64,000 nucleotides of DNA from DASPNM01 sp035626515. Its GTDB lineage: Bacteria > Bacteroidota > Bacteroidia > Chitinophagales > Chitinophagaceae. Made by a program: the position numbers and the translations under genes. The notes beneath the pieces are model-generated. The model made no database searches and was not told where the DNA came from. It worked only from the letters and a program-made list of their open reading frames with translations. The DNA lies in assembly GCA_035626515.1 (NCBI GenBank), contig DASPNM010000004.1, positions 16,413-80,412 on the forward strand, in the 5' to 3' direction. This document shows, piece after piece, positions 44,123-52,489 of the stretch; position 1 is the first letter of the stretch, and each line of letters starts with the position of its first letter.

Positions 44123-44608
44123 ATGAGCTATAAGGTTCCGCCGGCCACCCGCATTGGCCATGTACATTTGAAAGTCTCCGACCTAAAGCGTTCCCTGGAG
44201 TTTTATCGTGACCTTCTCGGCTTTGAGGTGCAACAGTATTATGGTGAAGACGCGGTTTTCCTTTCGGCAGGTGGTTATCACCACCACATTGGCCTCAATA
44301 CCTGGCACAGCCGGGGTGGGGGCCCGGCCCCGGTGCGTGCGGCGGGACTTTACCATGTGGCAATACTTTATCCTTCAAGGAAAGATCTGGCGCAAATCGT
44401 CAAAAGACTGGTAGCAGCGAACTATCCTTTGCGCGGCGCTTCGGACCATGGAGTTTCGGAAGCAATCTATATGGATGACCCGGACCGGAACGGTATAGAG
44501 CTGTACTGCGACCGTCCACCCGAAGAATGGCCGCGCGGAGCGGATGGGGAATTGCAGATGATGACGGCGTCCCTGGATATCGCGGAACTGCTGCGGGAAG
44601 CGGATTGA
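44123..44608 (+). CDS. VOC-family protein (glyoxalase/extradiol dioxygenase-like)
   Basis: 161 residues from MSYKVPPATRIGHVHLKVSD. One glyoxalase-fold module pair: metal ligand His in GHVHLKVSD, HHHIGLNTWHSRGGGPA, GLYHVAILYPSR, and the glutamate in DPDRNGIELYCDRP. Matches the N-terminal half of CatE-like catechol 2,3-dioxygenases; the mature enzyme would need a second half, so it is likely a stand-alone VOC protein of unknown substrate. Confidence 0.85.
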   Translation: MSYKVPPATRIGHVHLKVSDLKRSLEFYRDLLGFEVQQYYGEDAVFLSAGGYHHHIGLNTWHSRGGGPAPVRAAGLYHVAILYPSRKDLAQIVKRLVAANYPLRGASDHGVSEAIYMDDPDRNGIELYCDRPPEEWPRGADGELQMMTASLDIAELLREAD

Positions 44609-44610
44609 AA

Positions 44611-45441
44611 TCAGAGATCCACTTTTCTAACAAAATATTCTTTTGGAAACCCTGTTTGCGGTTGAACTTTCTTTTCGAAAATTCCGAAGATCGTGCTCCC
44701 GCTGCCTGACATCGAAGCGTAGACTGCTCCTTGAGCGTACAGATGGTCTTTTATTTTTTCGAGCTGCGGGTATTCCGTGAATGCGGCGACTTCAAAATCA
44801 TTTATCAGTTGCTTTTTCCAGGAGGTTATAGGGCCGCTCACGATTTCTTTAACCGGCTGCTCGGGCCGCGACGGCTTGATCTGGAGAAAAGCTCGTCCCG
44901 TGTTGATGTGGATGCCGGGATAAACGATCAGCAGGCAGTAACCTTTCAAATCCACATTTATTTTCTCCAGCACCTCGCCTCTGCCGGTCGCGTGGCAGGC
45001 CTGGTTGTAAATGAAGAACGGGCAATCGCTCCCAAGCTCGATTGCGCAGGCAATGAGCTGTTCCGCGTTGAGACCCAGCCCGAACATTTGATTAACCAGT
45101 CGCAACGTGAAGGCGGCGTCAGAACTCCCGCCTCCCAGTCCCGCACCGGCCGGAATCACTTTATGGAGGTGCATCCGGATATGAGGAAGTTTGGTAAATT
45201 TTTTTTTCAGCAGCTTGTAGGCTTTAAGGCACAGGTTGTTTGAAATATCTCCTTCCACCGCGAGGCCGCTGGTGCTGAAAGGAATGCTGGAAGAGCGGAC
45301 GCGGTGACGATACTCGAGGATTTCCAGCACATCGCAAACCGGTACCGGATAGAAGACCGTTTCCAGGTTGTGATAACCGTCACTGCGCTTGCTGACGATC
45401 CGAAGTCCAAGATTGATCTTGGAATTGGGGAAGCTGATCAT
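44611..45441 (-). CDS. ispE: 4-diphosphocytidyl-2-C-methyl-D-erythritol kinase
   Basis: 276 residues from MISFPNSKINLGLRIVSKRS; an earlier ATG at 45495 would extend into the bifunctional nuclease gene. GHMP kinase with the ATP loop PAGAGLGGGSSDAAFTL (about residues 90-106) and SMSGSGSTIFGIFE near the C-terminus. ATP-dependent phosphorylation step of the MEP isoprenoid pathway. It converges with the VOC gene, 2 bp apart, and lies 13 bp after the nuclease gene. Confidence 0.93.
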   Translation of the reverse strand: MISFPNSKINLGLRIVSKRSDGYHNLETVFYPVPVCDVLEILEYRHRVRSSSIPFSTSGLAVEGDISNNLCLKAYKLLKKKFTKLPHIRMHLHKVIPAGAGLGGGSSDAAFTLRLVNQMFGLGLNAEQLIACAIELGSDCPFFIYNQACHATGRGEVLEKINVDLKGYCLLIVYPGIHINTGRAFLQIKPSRPEQPVKEIVSGPITSWKKQLINDFEVAAFTEYPQLEKIKDHLYAQGAVYASMSGSGSTIFGIFEKKVQPQTGFPKEYFVRKVDL

Positions 45442-45454
45442 GGTGGGGCGGGGA

Positions 45455-46057
45455 CTATTTCTTTTTGCGGCTGTTGATTTCGTCGCGGATGGCAATAGCC
45501 CGGATATAATCCTCGTTGTCGAGTACTTCAGTGAGCAGGCTGTTCAATTCCTCGAGGCTCATCGATTTCAGGTCGTCATTGCCTCCGCTGCTTTCCTCTA
45601 CCATCGCTTCCTGCTTTCCTTTTTTCTTTTTTCCGGCCGCGGCGGAATCTTCCATGAGTATGCCTGCGCTTTCGAGGATGTTTTCAAAGGTGTATATCGG
45701 GCAGCCGAAGCGAACGGCCAGCGCGATCGCATCGGATGTGCGTGAATCAATCTCCACCGTATCGTTTTCCGAAGAACACACGAGCTTGGAATAAAAAATT
45801 CCTTCCTGCAAATCGGATATGATGATTTCGATCAGATCGATGGCGAAAGCGTTCATGAAATTCTTCATCAGGTCGTGGGTGAGGGGACGGCTGGGCTGCA
45901 TTTTTTCCAACGCCACCGCGATCGCCTGTGCCTCGAATCCCCCGATGACGATGGGAAGGCGGCGCATGCCATTCACTTCGCCCAGCACCACCGCATAGGA
46001 ATGCGTCTGCGTGATGCTGTGCGATAAAGCCACAATTTCCAATTCAATTTTCTTCAT
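45455..46057 (-). CDS. Bifunctional nuclease (BFN/DUF151) with UVR-like C-terminus
   Basis: 200 residues. N-terminal BFN domain: YAVVLGEVNGMRRLPIVIGG, EAQAIAVALEKMQPSRPLTH and the acidic DSRTSDAIALAVRFGCPIYT. The last 40 residues (LEELNSLLTEVLDNEDYIRA, then DEINSRKKK) form a UVR/UvrB-like helical hairpin, as is usual in Bacteroidota versions. A nuclease role is reported for the family; the substrate is unclear. Confidence 0.88.
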   Translation of the reverse strand: MKKIELEIVALSHSITQTHSYAVVLGEVNGMRRLPIVIGGFEAQAIAVALEKMQPSRPLTHDLMKNFMNAFAIDLIEIIISDLQEGIFYSKLVCSSENDTVEIDSRTSDAIALAVRFGCPIYTFENILESAGILMEDSAAAGKKKKGKQEAMVEESSGGNDDLKSMSLEELNSLLTEVLDNEDYIRAIAIRDEINSRKKK

Positions 46058-46148
46058 ATTCGAGACACGAAACTAAGGCATTTGAATAAAAAAACAGGTA
46101 GCAAAGATCGGTCCTGTCGCCGGACTCGGAACCCTGGAGTTGAAAGCC

Positions 46149-46844
46149 TTACTGTTCGCGAAAACTGCTCAGGTCGAAATATTTTTCTACGTTTCCCGGT
46201 TCGATGCGGTAAGCCATAATCAGCGTGGTTTCCTGCTCGGGCGAGCGTGTCCGGTAGCCCAGCACGATGCGGTAGTCGGAGACAACCGGCTGAATGTTCA
46301 TGAAGTTGAATTCCCGTGCACCAAGGAAAGAGTGTTGACGGCTCAGCAAACAGGCGGCGTCGAATACCTCGCCGCTTTTCAGGGTCATACTTCCCGAGTA
46401 TTCAGTGCATGCAAGTTTGAGCACCTGCGCTGTCTTTCGCGTATTCATCAGTTCGATCAGTGTGCCGGCGTTCGGCTCCCAAAGCTTTTGTCTGCGATAA
46501 GTGCGGTTCCTGGTATCCAGCTTGATGAAGCTGCTGTCGCTGAATCGCGCAATGCTGTGCTCTTTGATCACTTCCCCTTCACGGACGCCCGGATAAAACA
46601 TGGTGATGGCGATCTGGTTATCGCCGAATACGACAAACATCGAATCCAGGTCGGACGGGTCGTCGGTTGTGATCCGGTATTTTACAATCCCCGTGAATTT
46701 TGTGGAACTGTCCGGCTTCGGTTCTTCACCAACCTGGATGTATTCCGTGGGAGCGTTGTTTTGTTTTTTCTGACGTCCTTTCCCTTTCTGCGCCCGGGCC
46801 GTGACCATAAGGGATAGAATTGGAAGAAGCAGAATGAATTTCAT
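46149..46844 (-). CDS. Exported protein of unknown function
   Basis: 231 residues from MKFILLLPILSLMVTARAQK, a signal peptide with an AxA-like cleavage site followed by a Lys/Gln-rich stretch. The rest (FTGIVKYRITTDDPSDLDSM, NQIAITMFYPGVREGEV, SDYRIVLGYRTRSPEQETTL) resembles the DUF4412/GLPGLI-like beta proteins of Bacteroidota that read out as lipocalin-type folds. Function unknown. Confidence 0.65.
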   Translation of the reverse strand: MKFILLLPILSLMVTARAQKGKGRQKKQNNAPTEYIQVGEEPKPDSSTKFTGIVKYRITTDDPSDLDSMFVVFGDNQIAITMFYPGVREGEVIKEHSIARFSDSSFIKLDTRNRTYRRQKLWEPNAGTLIELMNTRKTAQVLKLACTEYSGSMTLKSGEVFDAACLLSRQHSFLGAREFNFMNIQPVVSDYRIVLGYRTRSPEQETTLIMAYRIEPGNVEKYFDLSSFREQ

Positions 46845-46902
46845 GCGCGGATCGGGCGACAGGAACGCCATTTCCCGAAGTTCGGTTTATTCGCGCGAAA
46901 GA

Positions 46903-47865
46903 TCAGCTGATGCCTTTCAGTTTCTTCACAGCGGCGGTAAATTTCGGGACGATTTCGAAAGCATCCCCTACAATCCCGTAATCGGCTGCCTTGAAGAAAG
47001 GCGCTTCAGGATCTTTGTTGATCACCACGATCGTTTTGCTTCGGTTTACCCCGGCCAGGTGCTGGATGGCTCCCGAGATTCCGATCGCAATGTACAGGTT
47101 CGGTGCAATCGCGATTCCCGTTTGCCCCACGTGCTCATTGTGCGGCCGCCATTGTGCGTCGGCCACCGGGCGACTGCAGGCAAGGGCGGCGTGCAGTGCA
47201 TGCGCGAGTTCCTCAACCAGGTGCCAGTTTTCGGGTCCTTTTAAACCACGTCCGGCACTGACGACAATCTCTGCTTCGGTGAGCGGTACTTCACCTTTTG
47301 CTTTCCGGACCCCGGTAACAGCAACTTTCGGCTGGTCGACCGCGGCGTCGAAAGGAATCACCTCTGCCAACCCTTCCTTCGCTTCTATCCGGTACGCATT
47401 CGGGCTCACCGACACGATCTTTACAGGGGTATGGATGGCCACGTAGGCAAAGGCTTTTCCGGAAAACACATTTTTTTTGGCCACGAAACCATTGCCGGTA
47501 TCCGGAAGCGCAACAGCTCCTGCAACCAGGCCCGCCTTGAGCCGCGCCGAAAGTCTCGGTGCGATCGCTCTTCCGTCAACGTTGTTTGAAAATACGATCA
47601 CCGTCGCACCCGTGCGTTCGGCTACCTGCGCAATCACGCGGGTATAGACTTGCGCATCGAAATGGTTGACCGCATCGTGCCGGACGTGATGGATTTTTTT
47701 CACGCCGTATTTTCCCAGCGCGGCAATATTCTCGGTGACTTCTCCCAGTACCACCGCTTCAGCGCTCAATCCCATTTGTTGCGCAAGGTCCGCCCCATAG
47801 GTGAGCGCTTCCAGCGACGCTTTCTTTACATGTCCTTCTGCCGTATCAATGAAAATGAGTACCAT
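46903..47865 (-). CDS. etfA: Electron transfer flavoprotein alpha subunit
   Basis: 320 residues. The C-terminal FAD domain has NLYIAIGISGAIQHLAGVNR, IVVINKDPEAPFFKAADYGI and VGDAFEIVPKF, and SAGRGLKGPENWHLVEELAH earlier, the FAD-loop. ETF shuttles electrons from acyl-CoA dehydrogenases to the quinone pool. Follows etfB by 39 bp. Confidence 0.95.
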   Translation of the reverse strand: MVLIFIDTAEGHVKKASLEALTYGADLAQQMGLSAEAVVLGEVTENIAALGKYGVKKIHHVRHDAVNHFDAQVYTRVIAQVAERTGATVIVFSNNVDGRAIAPRLSARLKAGLVAGAVALPDTGNGFVAKKNVFSGKAFAYVAIHTPVKIVSVSPNAYRIEAKEGLAEVIPFDAAVDQPKVAVTGVRKAKGEVPLTEAEIVVSAGRGLKGPENWHLVEELAHALHAALACSRPVADAQWRPHNEHVGQTGIAIAPNLYIAIGISGAIQHLAGVNRSKTIVVINKDPEAPFFKAADYGIVGDAFEIVPKFTAAVKKLKGIS

Positions 47866-47904
47866 GAGTTCGGTTGTAGTTAAGTTCGATCAGCATACTA
47901 TCTG

Positions 47905-48648
47905 TCAAATAGCCTTCGCTTCCTCATGAAGCAGGCGCACGAGCTCTTCCACGTTTTCCGGCGAAACCAGCTTCACGCCCGCTTTCGCCGGCGGAAGACC
48001 GAATGAACGGATCTCCGTGAGCTGCTCGGCCGCAACAGGCTCGACTACTTTCAACGGTTTTGTTCGGGCTGCCATGATGCCGCGCATATTCGGAATTCGC
48101 GCCTCTGCCATTCCTTTTTGACAGCTTACCACGACCGGCAGCCCCACCTCGCAGTATTCCTCTCCTCCTTCGATTTCGCGGGTGATGGTGGCCCTGTTTC
48201 CATTTAGCTCGAATTTCGTGGCCAGCGAAACGAACGGGAGATCCAGGAGCTCGGCCACCATTCCGCCAATTGCCGAGCCATTGTAATCAATGGTCTCCCT
48301 TCCGGTGAAAACCAGGTCGTAGCCGCCCTGCTTCGCCACTTCTGCGATCTGGGCTGCCACGAAATAACTATCCCGGCTGTCGGTATTTACCCGGATAGCT
48401 TCGTCGCCGCCGAGAGCGAGCGCCTTTCGTATGATGGGTTCCGCATCTGCAGCACCCACGGTAACAAGATGCAGCACCGTGGAAGGATCTTTTTCCTTCA
48501 GCTCGATCGCCCGCACCAGCGCGTACCATTCGTCGTAGGGATTGATGATCCACTGCACGCCTGTGGTGTCGAATTTCGTGTTGTTATCGGTGAAGGCTAT
48601 TTTTGCCGTCGTGTCCGGTGTTTTACTGATACAAACCAGGATCTTCAT
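47905..48648 (-). CDS. etfB: Electron transfer flavoprotein beta subunit
   Basis: 247 residues. MKILVCISKTPDTTAKIAFT and YDLVFTGRETIDYNGSAIGG (AMP-binding region), then GLPVVVSCQKGMAEARIPNM. Partner of EtfA; order etfB-etfA is the usual one. Two TATCTTTG boxes and a palindrome lie upstream, divergent from the TPR-tilS pair. Confidence 0.95.
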   Translation of the reverse strand: MKILVCISKTPDTTAKIAFTDNNTKFDTTGVQWIINPYDEWYALVRAIELKEKDPSTVLHLVTVGAADAEPIIRKALALGGDEAIRVNTDSRDSYFVAAQIAEVAKQGGYDLVFTGRETIDYNGSAIGGMVAELLDLPFVSLATKFELNGNRATITREIEGGEEYCEVGLPVVVSCQKGMAEARIPNMRGIMAARTKPLKVVEPVAAEQLTEIRSFGLPPAKAGVKLVSPENVEELVRLLHEEAKAI

Positions 48649-48684
48649 TATCCATCATTTTATTCCTTCGTAGGAAGGGTTCCG

Positions 48685-48706
48685 GTTAGTTGTTTATGCA
48701 ACTAAC
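48685..48706. promoter_or_regulatory. Palindrome in the etf promoter region
   Basis: GTTAGTTG, 6 bp, CAACTAAC: perfect 8-bp arms, sitting at the predicted transcription start of etfBA. A likely repressor site, 37 bp before the etfB ATG. Confidence 0.45.
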
Positions 48707-48707
48707 G

Positions 48708-48730
48708 CAAAGATAAGCGTTGCAAAGATA
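48708..48730 (-). promoter_or_regulatory. Two -7 boxes for etfBA
   Basis: The minus strand has TATCTTTG twice, at 48730-48723 and 48715-48708, both exact TAnnTTTG. Start points near 48716 and 48701 would give leaders of 50-70 nt. No clear -33 element for either. Confidence 0.45.
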
Positions 48731-48749
48731 GTCGGGAAAAAAATCGCTC

Positions 48750-49064
48750 ATGGACCGGATCGAGAAATTGAGGGAGTTCCTGGAAGCCAGTCCGCATGAC
48801 AGCTTTCTGCAGCACGCGCTCGCTCTCGAGTACGTGAAGGTCGGCGACGATGAACGGGCCCGCGCGCTTTTCGAGTCTATACTGCAGCGTGATCGGGGTT
48901 ATACCGGGACTTACTACCACCTGGCGAAGCTGCTCGAGCGGCAGGGAGAACGGGAGGCGGCGATCCGGGTTTATGAAGAAGGGATGGAGGAAACCCGAAA
49001 AAAGGGAGACCGCCACGCATACAGCGAATTGCAGAACGCGTACGAAGAACTTACTGAAAGATGA
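48750..49064 (+). CDS. Small TPR protein
   Basis: 104 residues, three TPR-like helical hairpins (FLQHALALEYVKVGDDERAR, GTYYHLAKLLERQGEREAAI). Scaffold-type protein, partner unknown. Its stop overlaps the tilS start by 4 bp, so both are cotranslated. Confidence 0.8.
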   Translation: MDRIEKLREFLEASPHDSFLQHALALEYVKVGDDERARALFESILQRDRGYTGTYYHLAKLLERQGEREAAIRVYEEGMEETRKKGDRHAYSELQNAYEELTER

Positions 49065-50410
49065 ACCTGCTGGAGGCATTCCGGGAAGAGGTGAAACGGC
49101 AGGACCTTTTCGGCTGGCAGGACCGGCTGATTGTCGCCGCCAGCGCGGGACTGGATTCCACCGTGCTGGCAGAGCTTTGCTATCGGTCCGGCTGTAAAAT
49201 TTCGCTCGCCCATTGCAATTTTCAGCTGCGTGGTGAGGAAAGCGACAGAGACCAGCGATTCGTAGAGCGCATGGCGGAACGATACGGTGCGGAGCTCCAT
49301 CTAAAAAAATTCAATACCGAACATTATGCTTTGGAGGAAAAGTTGTCCGTTCAGGAAGCGGCCCGGTCGCTGCGTTATGCGTGGTTTGCGGAGCTCGCGG
49401 GAATGAACGAACCGCCCCCATTCGTGCTGACGGCCCACCACGCAGATGACAATGTGGAAACCCTCCTGATGAATTTCTTTCGCGGCACCGGTCTGCAGGG
49501 TCTCACCGGCATTCCCGCCAAAGCCGCACACATCCGGCGCCCCCTGCTGGAATTTTCAAAAGCAGAGTTACTGGCTTTCGCGAAGGAGTCGGGACTCGAA
49601 TACGTAGAGGATTCATCCAATCGTTCATCGAAATACAGCCGCAATTATTTCCGCAATGAGGTTATTCCCGCCCTCGCGAAGATTTACCCGCAGGTGGGAG
49701 AAGGATTGCGTCACAGTATTTCCCGTTTTCGTGAGATCGCGGCGCTCTACGAGAAAGCGGTTACACAACTGAAGCAAAAGCTTTCCCGCCGCGAGGGTCA
49801 GGAAATCCATATCCCGGTGAAGCAACTGCTGGATTTCGGAAAGGGAAACCGCGCGCTGGTTTACGAGATCGTTCACGAATTCGGTTTTGGCGAGCGCCAG
49901 GTAGAAGCAGTGTTGCGCCTCTGCGAGTCTGGGTCCGGGCGGCACATTAGCTCAGCGACACATCGGATCATTCGGCACCGCCACTGGCTAATCATCGCTC
50001 CGCTTCGGCCTGAAGAATCGCAGTACATTGTTATTGAAGAAGAGTACAAGTCCGTTTCGTTTCCAGGCGGAACCTTGCGGGTGGAAAAGGTGGCCGTCGA
50101 TGGATTTACACTGGACCCAAATGTTGCCGTCGCGCAGCTGGATGCAGGGTTGGTCCGGTTTCCCCTGTTGCTGCGGCGCTCGAAGCGTGGTGACTATTTT
50201 TATCCATTGGGCATGCGCAAGAAAAAAAAACTCGCCCGGTTTTTCATTGACCAGAAACTTTCAATAACCGAGAAAGAGAATTCCTGGGTCCTCGAATCGG
50301 AAGGCGGGCTGCTTTGGGTGGTCGGACACCGGATTGACGATCGCTTCCGCGTTACCGACCGCACGCGTGAGGTGCTGCGGCTAACATTCAAAAGGAAGGA
50401 ACTGCCGTAA
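49061..50410 (+). CDS. tilS: tRNA(Ile)-lysidine synthase
   Basis: 449 residues. N-type ATP pyrophosphatase loop is VAASAGLDSTVL at 26-37 where the family has SGGxDS; the first glycine is alanine here. Other parts are normal: HCNFQLRGEESDRDQRFVER, LTAHHADDNVETLLMNFFRG, and a C-terminal TilS_C domain (RSKRGDYFYPLGMRKKKKLA). It makes lysidine at C34 of tRNA-Ile(CAU). The 3' end overlaps the convergent rhomboid gene by 30 bp. Confidence 0.92.
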   Translation: MNLLEAFREEVKRQDLFGWQDRLIVAASAGLDSTVLAELCYRSGCKISLAHCNFQLRGEESDRDQRFVERMAERYGAELHLKKFNTEHYALEEKLSVQEAARSLRYAWFAELAGMNEPPPFVLTAHHADDNVETLLMNFFRGTGLQGLTGIPAKAAHIRRPLLEFSKAELLAFAKESGLEYVEDSSNRSSKYSRNYFRNEVIPALAKIYPQVGEGLRHSISRFREIAALYEKAVTQLKQKLSRREGQEIHIPVKQLLDFGKGNRALVYEIVHEFGFGERQVEAVLRLCESGSGRHISSATHRIIRHRHWLIIAPLRPEESQYIVIEEEYKSVSFPGGTLRVEKVAVDGFTLDPNVAVAQLDAGLVRFPLLLRRSKRGDYFYPLGMRKKKKLARFFIDQKLSITEKENSWVLESEGGLLWVVGHRIDDRFRVTDRTREVLRLTFKRKELP

Positions 50411-51046
50411 TGAGCGCACCTGCTTCATGAAGTTGTCGATCACGTCCAGCTGCCCCACGAGCGATACCAGCACGTATACAAAAATGACCCCGAAAAGTGC
50501 GCCGAAGATGTGTGCCATGTGATTGATATTTCCCCCGCCACGCTTGTCGAGATACGCCGAAGCCAGCAGGTAAATGGCACCGAAGATGAATCCGGGAATA
50601 TCAATGGGGATGAAAAGAAAGCGGATGGGCATTTGCGGCAGCAGCACGATTGCGGCAAAAATCACGGCCGATACGGCTCCCGAAGCGCCGAGACTGCGGA
50701 AATGATAATTGTTCCTGTGGCGGAAATAATCCGGAAGGCTTGCGAAGATTAAAGCCAGGAAGTAGAGCAGGAGAAAAAAATACCGGCCGTTCTCTCCGAA
50801 CACGCAGGGGTTGCTGAATAGTCCCTGTTCCACGGCTTCCCCAAACGACCAGAGGGCAACCATATTGAACGCGAGGTGAAAGTAGTCCGCGTGCAGAAAT
50901 CCATGTGTAATGAGCCGGTAGTATTGTCTCCTCTGGATCGCGGGCGGATAAAAGATCAGGTCGTCCATGATCTTGTAGTTGCTCAGCCCGCCTATCGAAA
51001 CGAGAGTGGTGGCGATCACAATGATCAGCGTGAACGACAATTCCAT
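50381..51046 (-). CDS. Rhomboid intramembrane serine protease
   Basis: 221 residues, about six membrane helices. Catalytic serine in LGASGAVSAVIF and histidine in INHMAHIFGALFGVIF; HLAFNMVALWSFGEAVEQGL is the conserved helix-2 loop. Cleaves transmembrane substrates within the bilayer. TATATTTA lies just before the ATG. Confidence 0.92.
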   Translation of the reverse strand: MELSFTLIIVIATTLVSIGGLSNYKIMDDLIFYPPAIQRRQYYRLITHGFLHADYFHLAFNMVALWSFGEAVEQGLFSNPCVFGENGRYFFLLLYFLALIFASLPDYFRHRNNYHFRSLGASGAVSAVIFAAIVLLPQMPIRFLFIPIDIPGFIFGAIYLLASAYLDKRGGGNINHMAHIFGALFGVIFVYVLVSLVGQLDVIDNFMKQVRSLRQFLPFEC

Positions 51047-51083
51047 TGTTAAATATAGTCAGGAAATGCTAATGCGACTCGCC

Positions 51084-51557
51084 TCATCGATGATGGTACT
51101 TCTCATGGCGCAGGATCGAACAGGCGCGGTAAATCTGCTCAGCAAGCAAGAGGCGCACAAGCTGGTGGGGAAAAGTGAGTCGCGAAAGACTCCATACGAA
51201 GTCCGCCCGCTGGAGCACCGAATCATGCAGGCCGAAAGCGCCGCCGATCAGAAAAACAAGATGGCTGGTGCGCTCGTTTGCCTGCGCCTGCAGGAAATCT
51301 GCGAGCTTTTCGGAGCTCAGCTGCTTTCCGCGTTCATCAAGAGCCACGAGGTAATCATCATCGCTGAGCCACTCCAGAATGGTTTCCGCTTCTTTTTTCC
51401 GTAAGTCCATCTCACTCAGCATCCCGGCGTTCTTCGGAACCGGAATGATAGTCCACTTCAGCTTGAAATACCGGTTGATCCGTTTGGAAAATTCTTCTAC
51501 CCCGCTCCGCACGTAGGCTTCGTTTGCCTTCCCGATGCTCCAGAACGAGATTTTCAT
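51084..51557 (-). CDS. rlmH: 23S rRNA (pseudouridine1915-N3)-methyltransferase
   Basis: 157 residues, SPOUT family. LVALDERGKQLSSEKLADFL, VFLIGGAFGLHDSVLQRADF (the knotted SAM site) and RLTFPHQLVRLLLAEQIYRA are diagnostic. Last gene of the minus-strand run after CHASE2 and FecR-like genes, 19 bp downstream, probably by chance. Confidence 0.95.
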   Translation of the reverse strand: MKISFWSIGKANEAYVRSGVEEFSKRINRYFKLKWTIIPVPKNAGMLSEMDLRKKEAETILEWLSDDDYLVALDERGKQLSSEKLADFLQAQANERTSHLVFLIGGAFGLHDSVLQRADFVWSLSRLTFPHQLVRLLLAEQIYRACSILRHEKYHHR

Positions 51558-51576
51558 AACAGTATGCCCCGCTCGC

Positions 51577-52473
51577 TTATTTGATTTCGTAATCTTTCCG
51601 GAACGACATCAGGGTGGAACGGTAAAGGGGATTGGTGGGCGCCAGCCGGGATGCTTTTGAATAATACTCATATGCCTGCGCCAGGTAATGCAGGTCCTCG
51701 AGCAGGAAGGCCAGCCGGTATGCCTCTTCGGCTTCGGTCTCGAAAGCCCCGAGCGATGAGCGCAGTTCCCGGAGAAGCTGGTTGAACTGCTCTCTCGTTA
51801 CATAGTTGAGCGTCTTGACCTCTTCATTCACTTCGCCCTTCACTGCAGCGGTCCAGTAGTAAGTATTTCCCGGCTTAAGTTGCGCGGCGAACTTGCTGAT
51901 CGGGATCTTCAGCTTATCCAGGGTTGTTCTAAAAAACGCCGGGCTTCCGTCGTTGGAGCGGAACAGGAAAAACTCGAAGTTTTCAGCCTCGGCATAGGAT
52001 TTCCACGAAAGCGGGAAATCGCCGCTTACATAATTCACGGTATCCAGCCGCGGATCGATCCAGATATTGTTCACCGAACGGGTGACGGCGCCGACGTTGT
52101 TCATGAAAGCTTTCCGGTTGCTCCCGGGCGAACCGGAAGATTTCGTCATCTGGTTCCACACATACTTCACATAATTTGAAGTGACGGAACCGGTTTTCAC
52201 CTTGCAGGAATCTCCAAACTGCCCCATGCTGAAGCTGCCGGCTTTTTTTACGGTGAACATCGCATTCTCGTTGCAAATAAGCGTAGCCACCCCGCCTGCC
52301 GGAACTTTCAGCACGGCACCCGAGTTCATTACGCGTCCCACTTTCGCAGCACTTTCCGACTTATTCTCAACAACAGTCACATTCCCCTTGAAGCTATAGA
52401 GCAAAAAGTTGTTCTCCTGCGCTGCCACGAGCAGCGGACAAACGGACACAGCCAGCAACAGAATCTTTTTCAT
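51577..52473 (-). CDS. Exported FecR-like protein with C-terminal helical repeat
   Basis: 298 residues from MKKILLLAVSVCPLLVAAQE, a signal peptide. Residues about 22-85 (LYSFKGNVTVVENKSESAAK, MNSGAVLKVPAGGVATLICN) show the glycine and valine pattern of a FecR-type beta domain. A middle region (SWKSYAEAENFEFFLFRSND) reads as a fibronectin/Ig-like module, and the end has a TPR-like hairpin (YLAQAYEYYSKASRLAPTNP). It follows the CHASE2 gene by 16 bp, so the two are one unit. Confidence 0.65.
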   Translation of the reverse strand: MKKILLLAVSVCPLLVAAQENNFLLYSFKGNVTVVENKSESAAKVGRVMNSGAVLKVPAGGVATLICNENAMFTVKKAGSFSMGQFGDSCKVKTGSVTSNYVKYVWNQMTKSSGSPGSNRKAFMNNVGAVTRSVNNIWIDPRLDTVNYVSGDFPLSWKSYAEAENFEFFLFRSNDGSPAFFRTTLDKLKIPISKFAAQLKPGNTYYWTAAVKGEVNEEVKTLNYVTREQFNQLLRELRSSLGAFETEAEEAYRLAFLLEDLHYLAQAYEYYSKASRLAPTNPLYRSTLMSFRKDYEIK

Positions 52474-52489
52474 GGTCAATGATGTGGGT

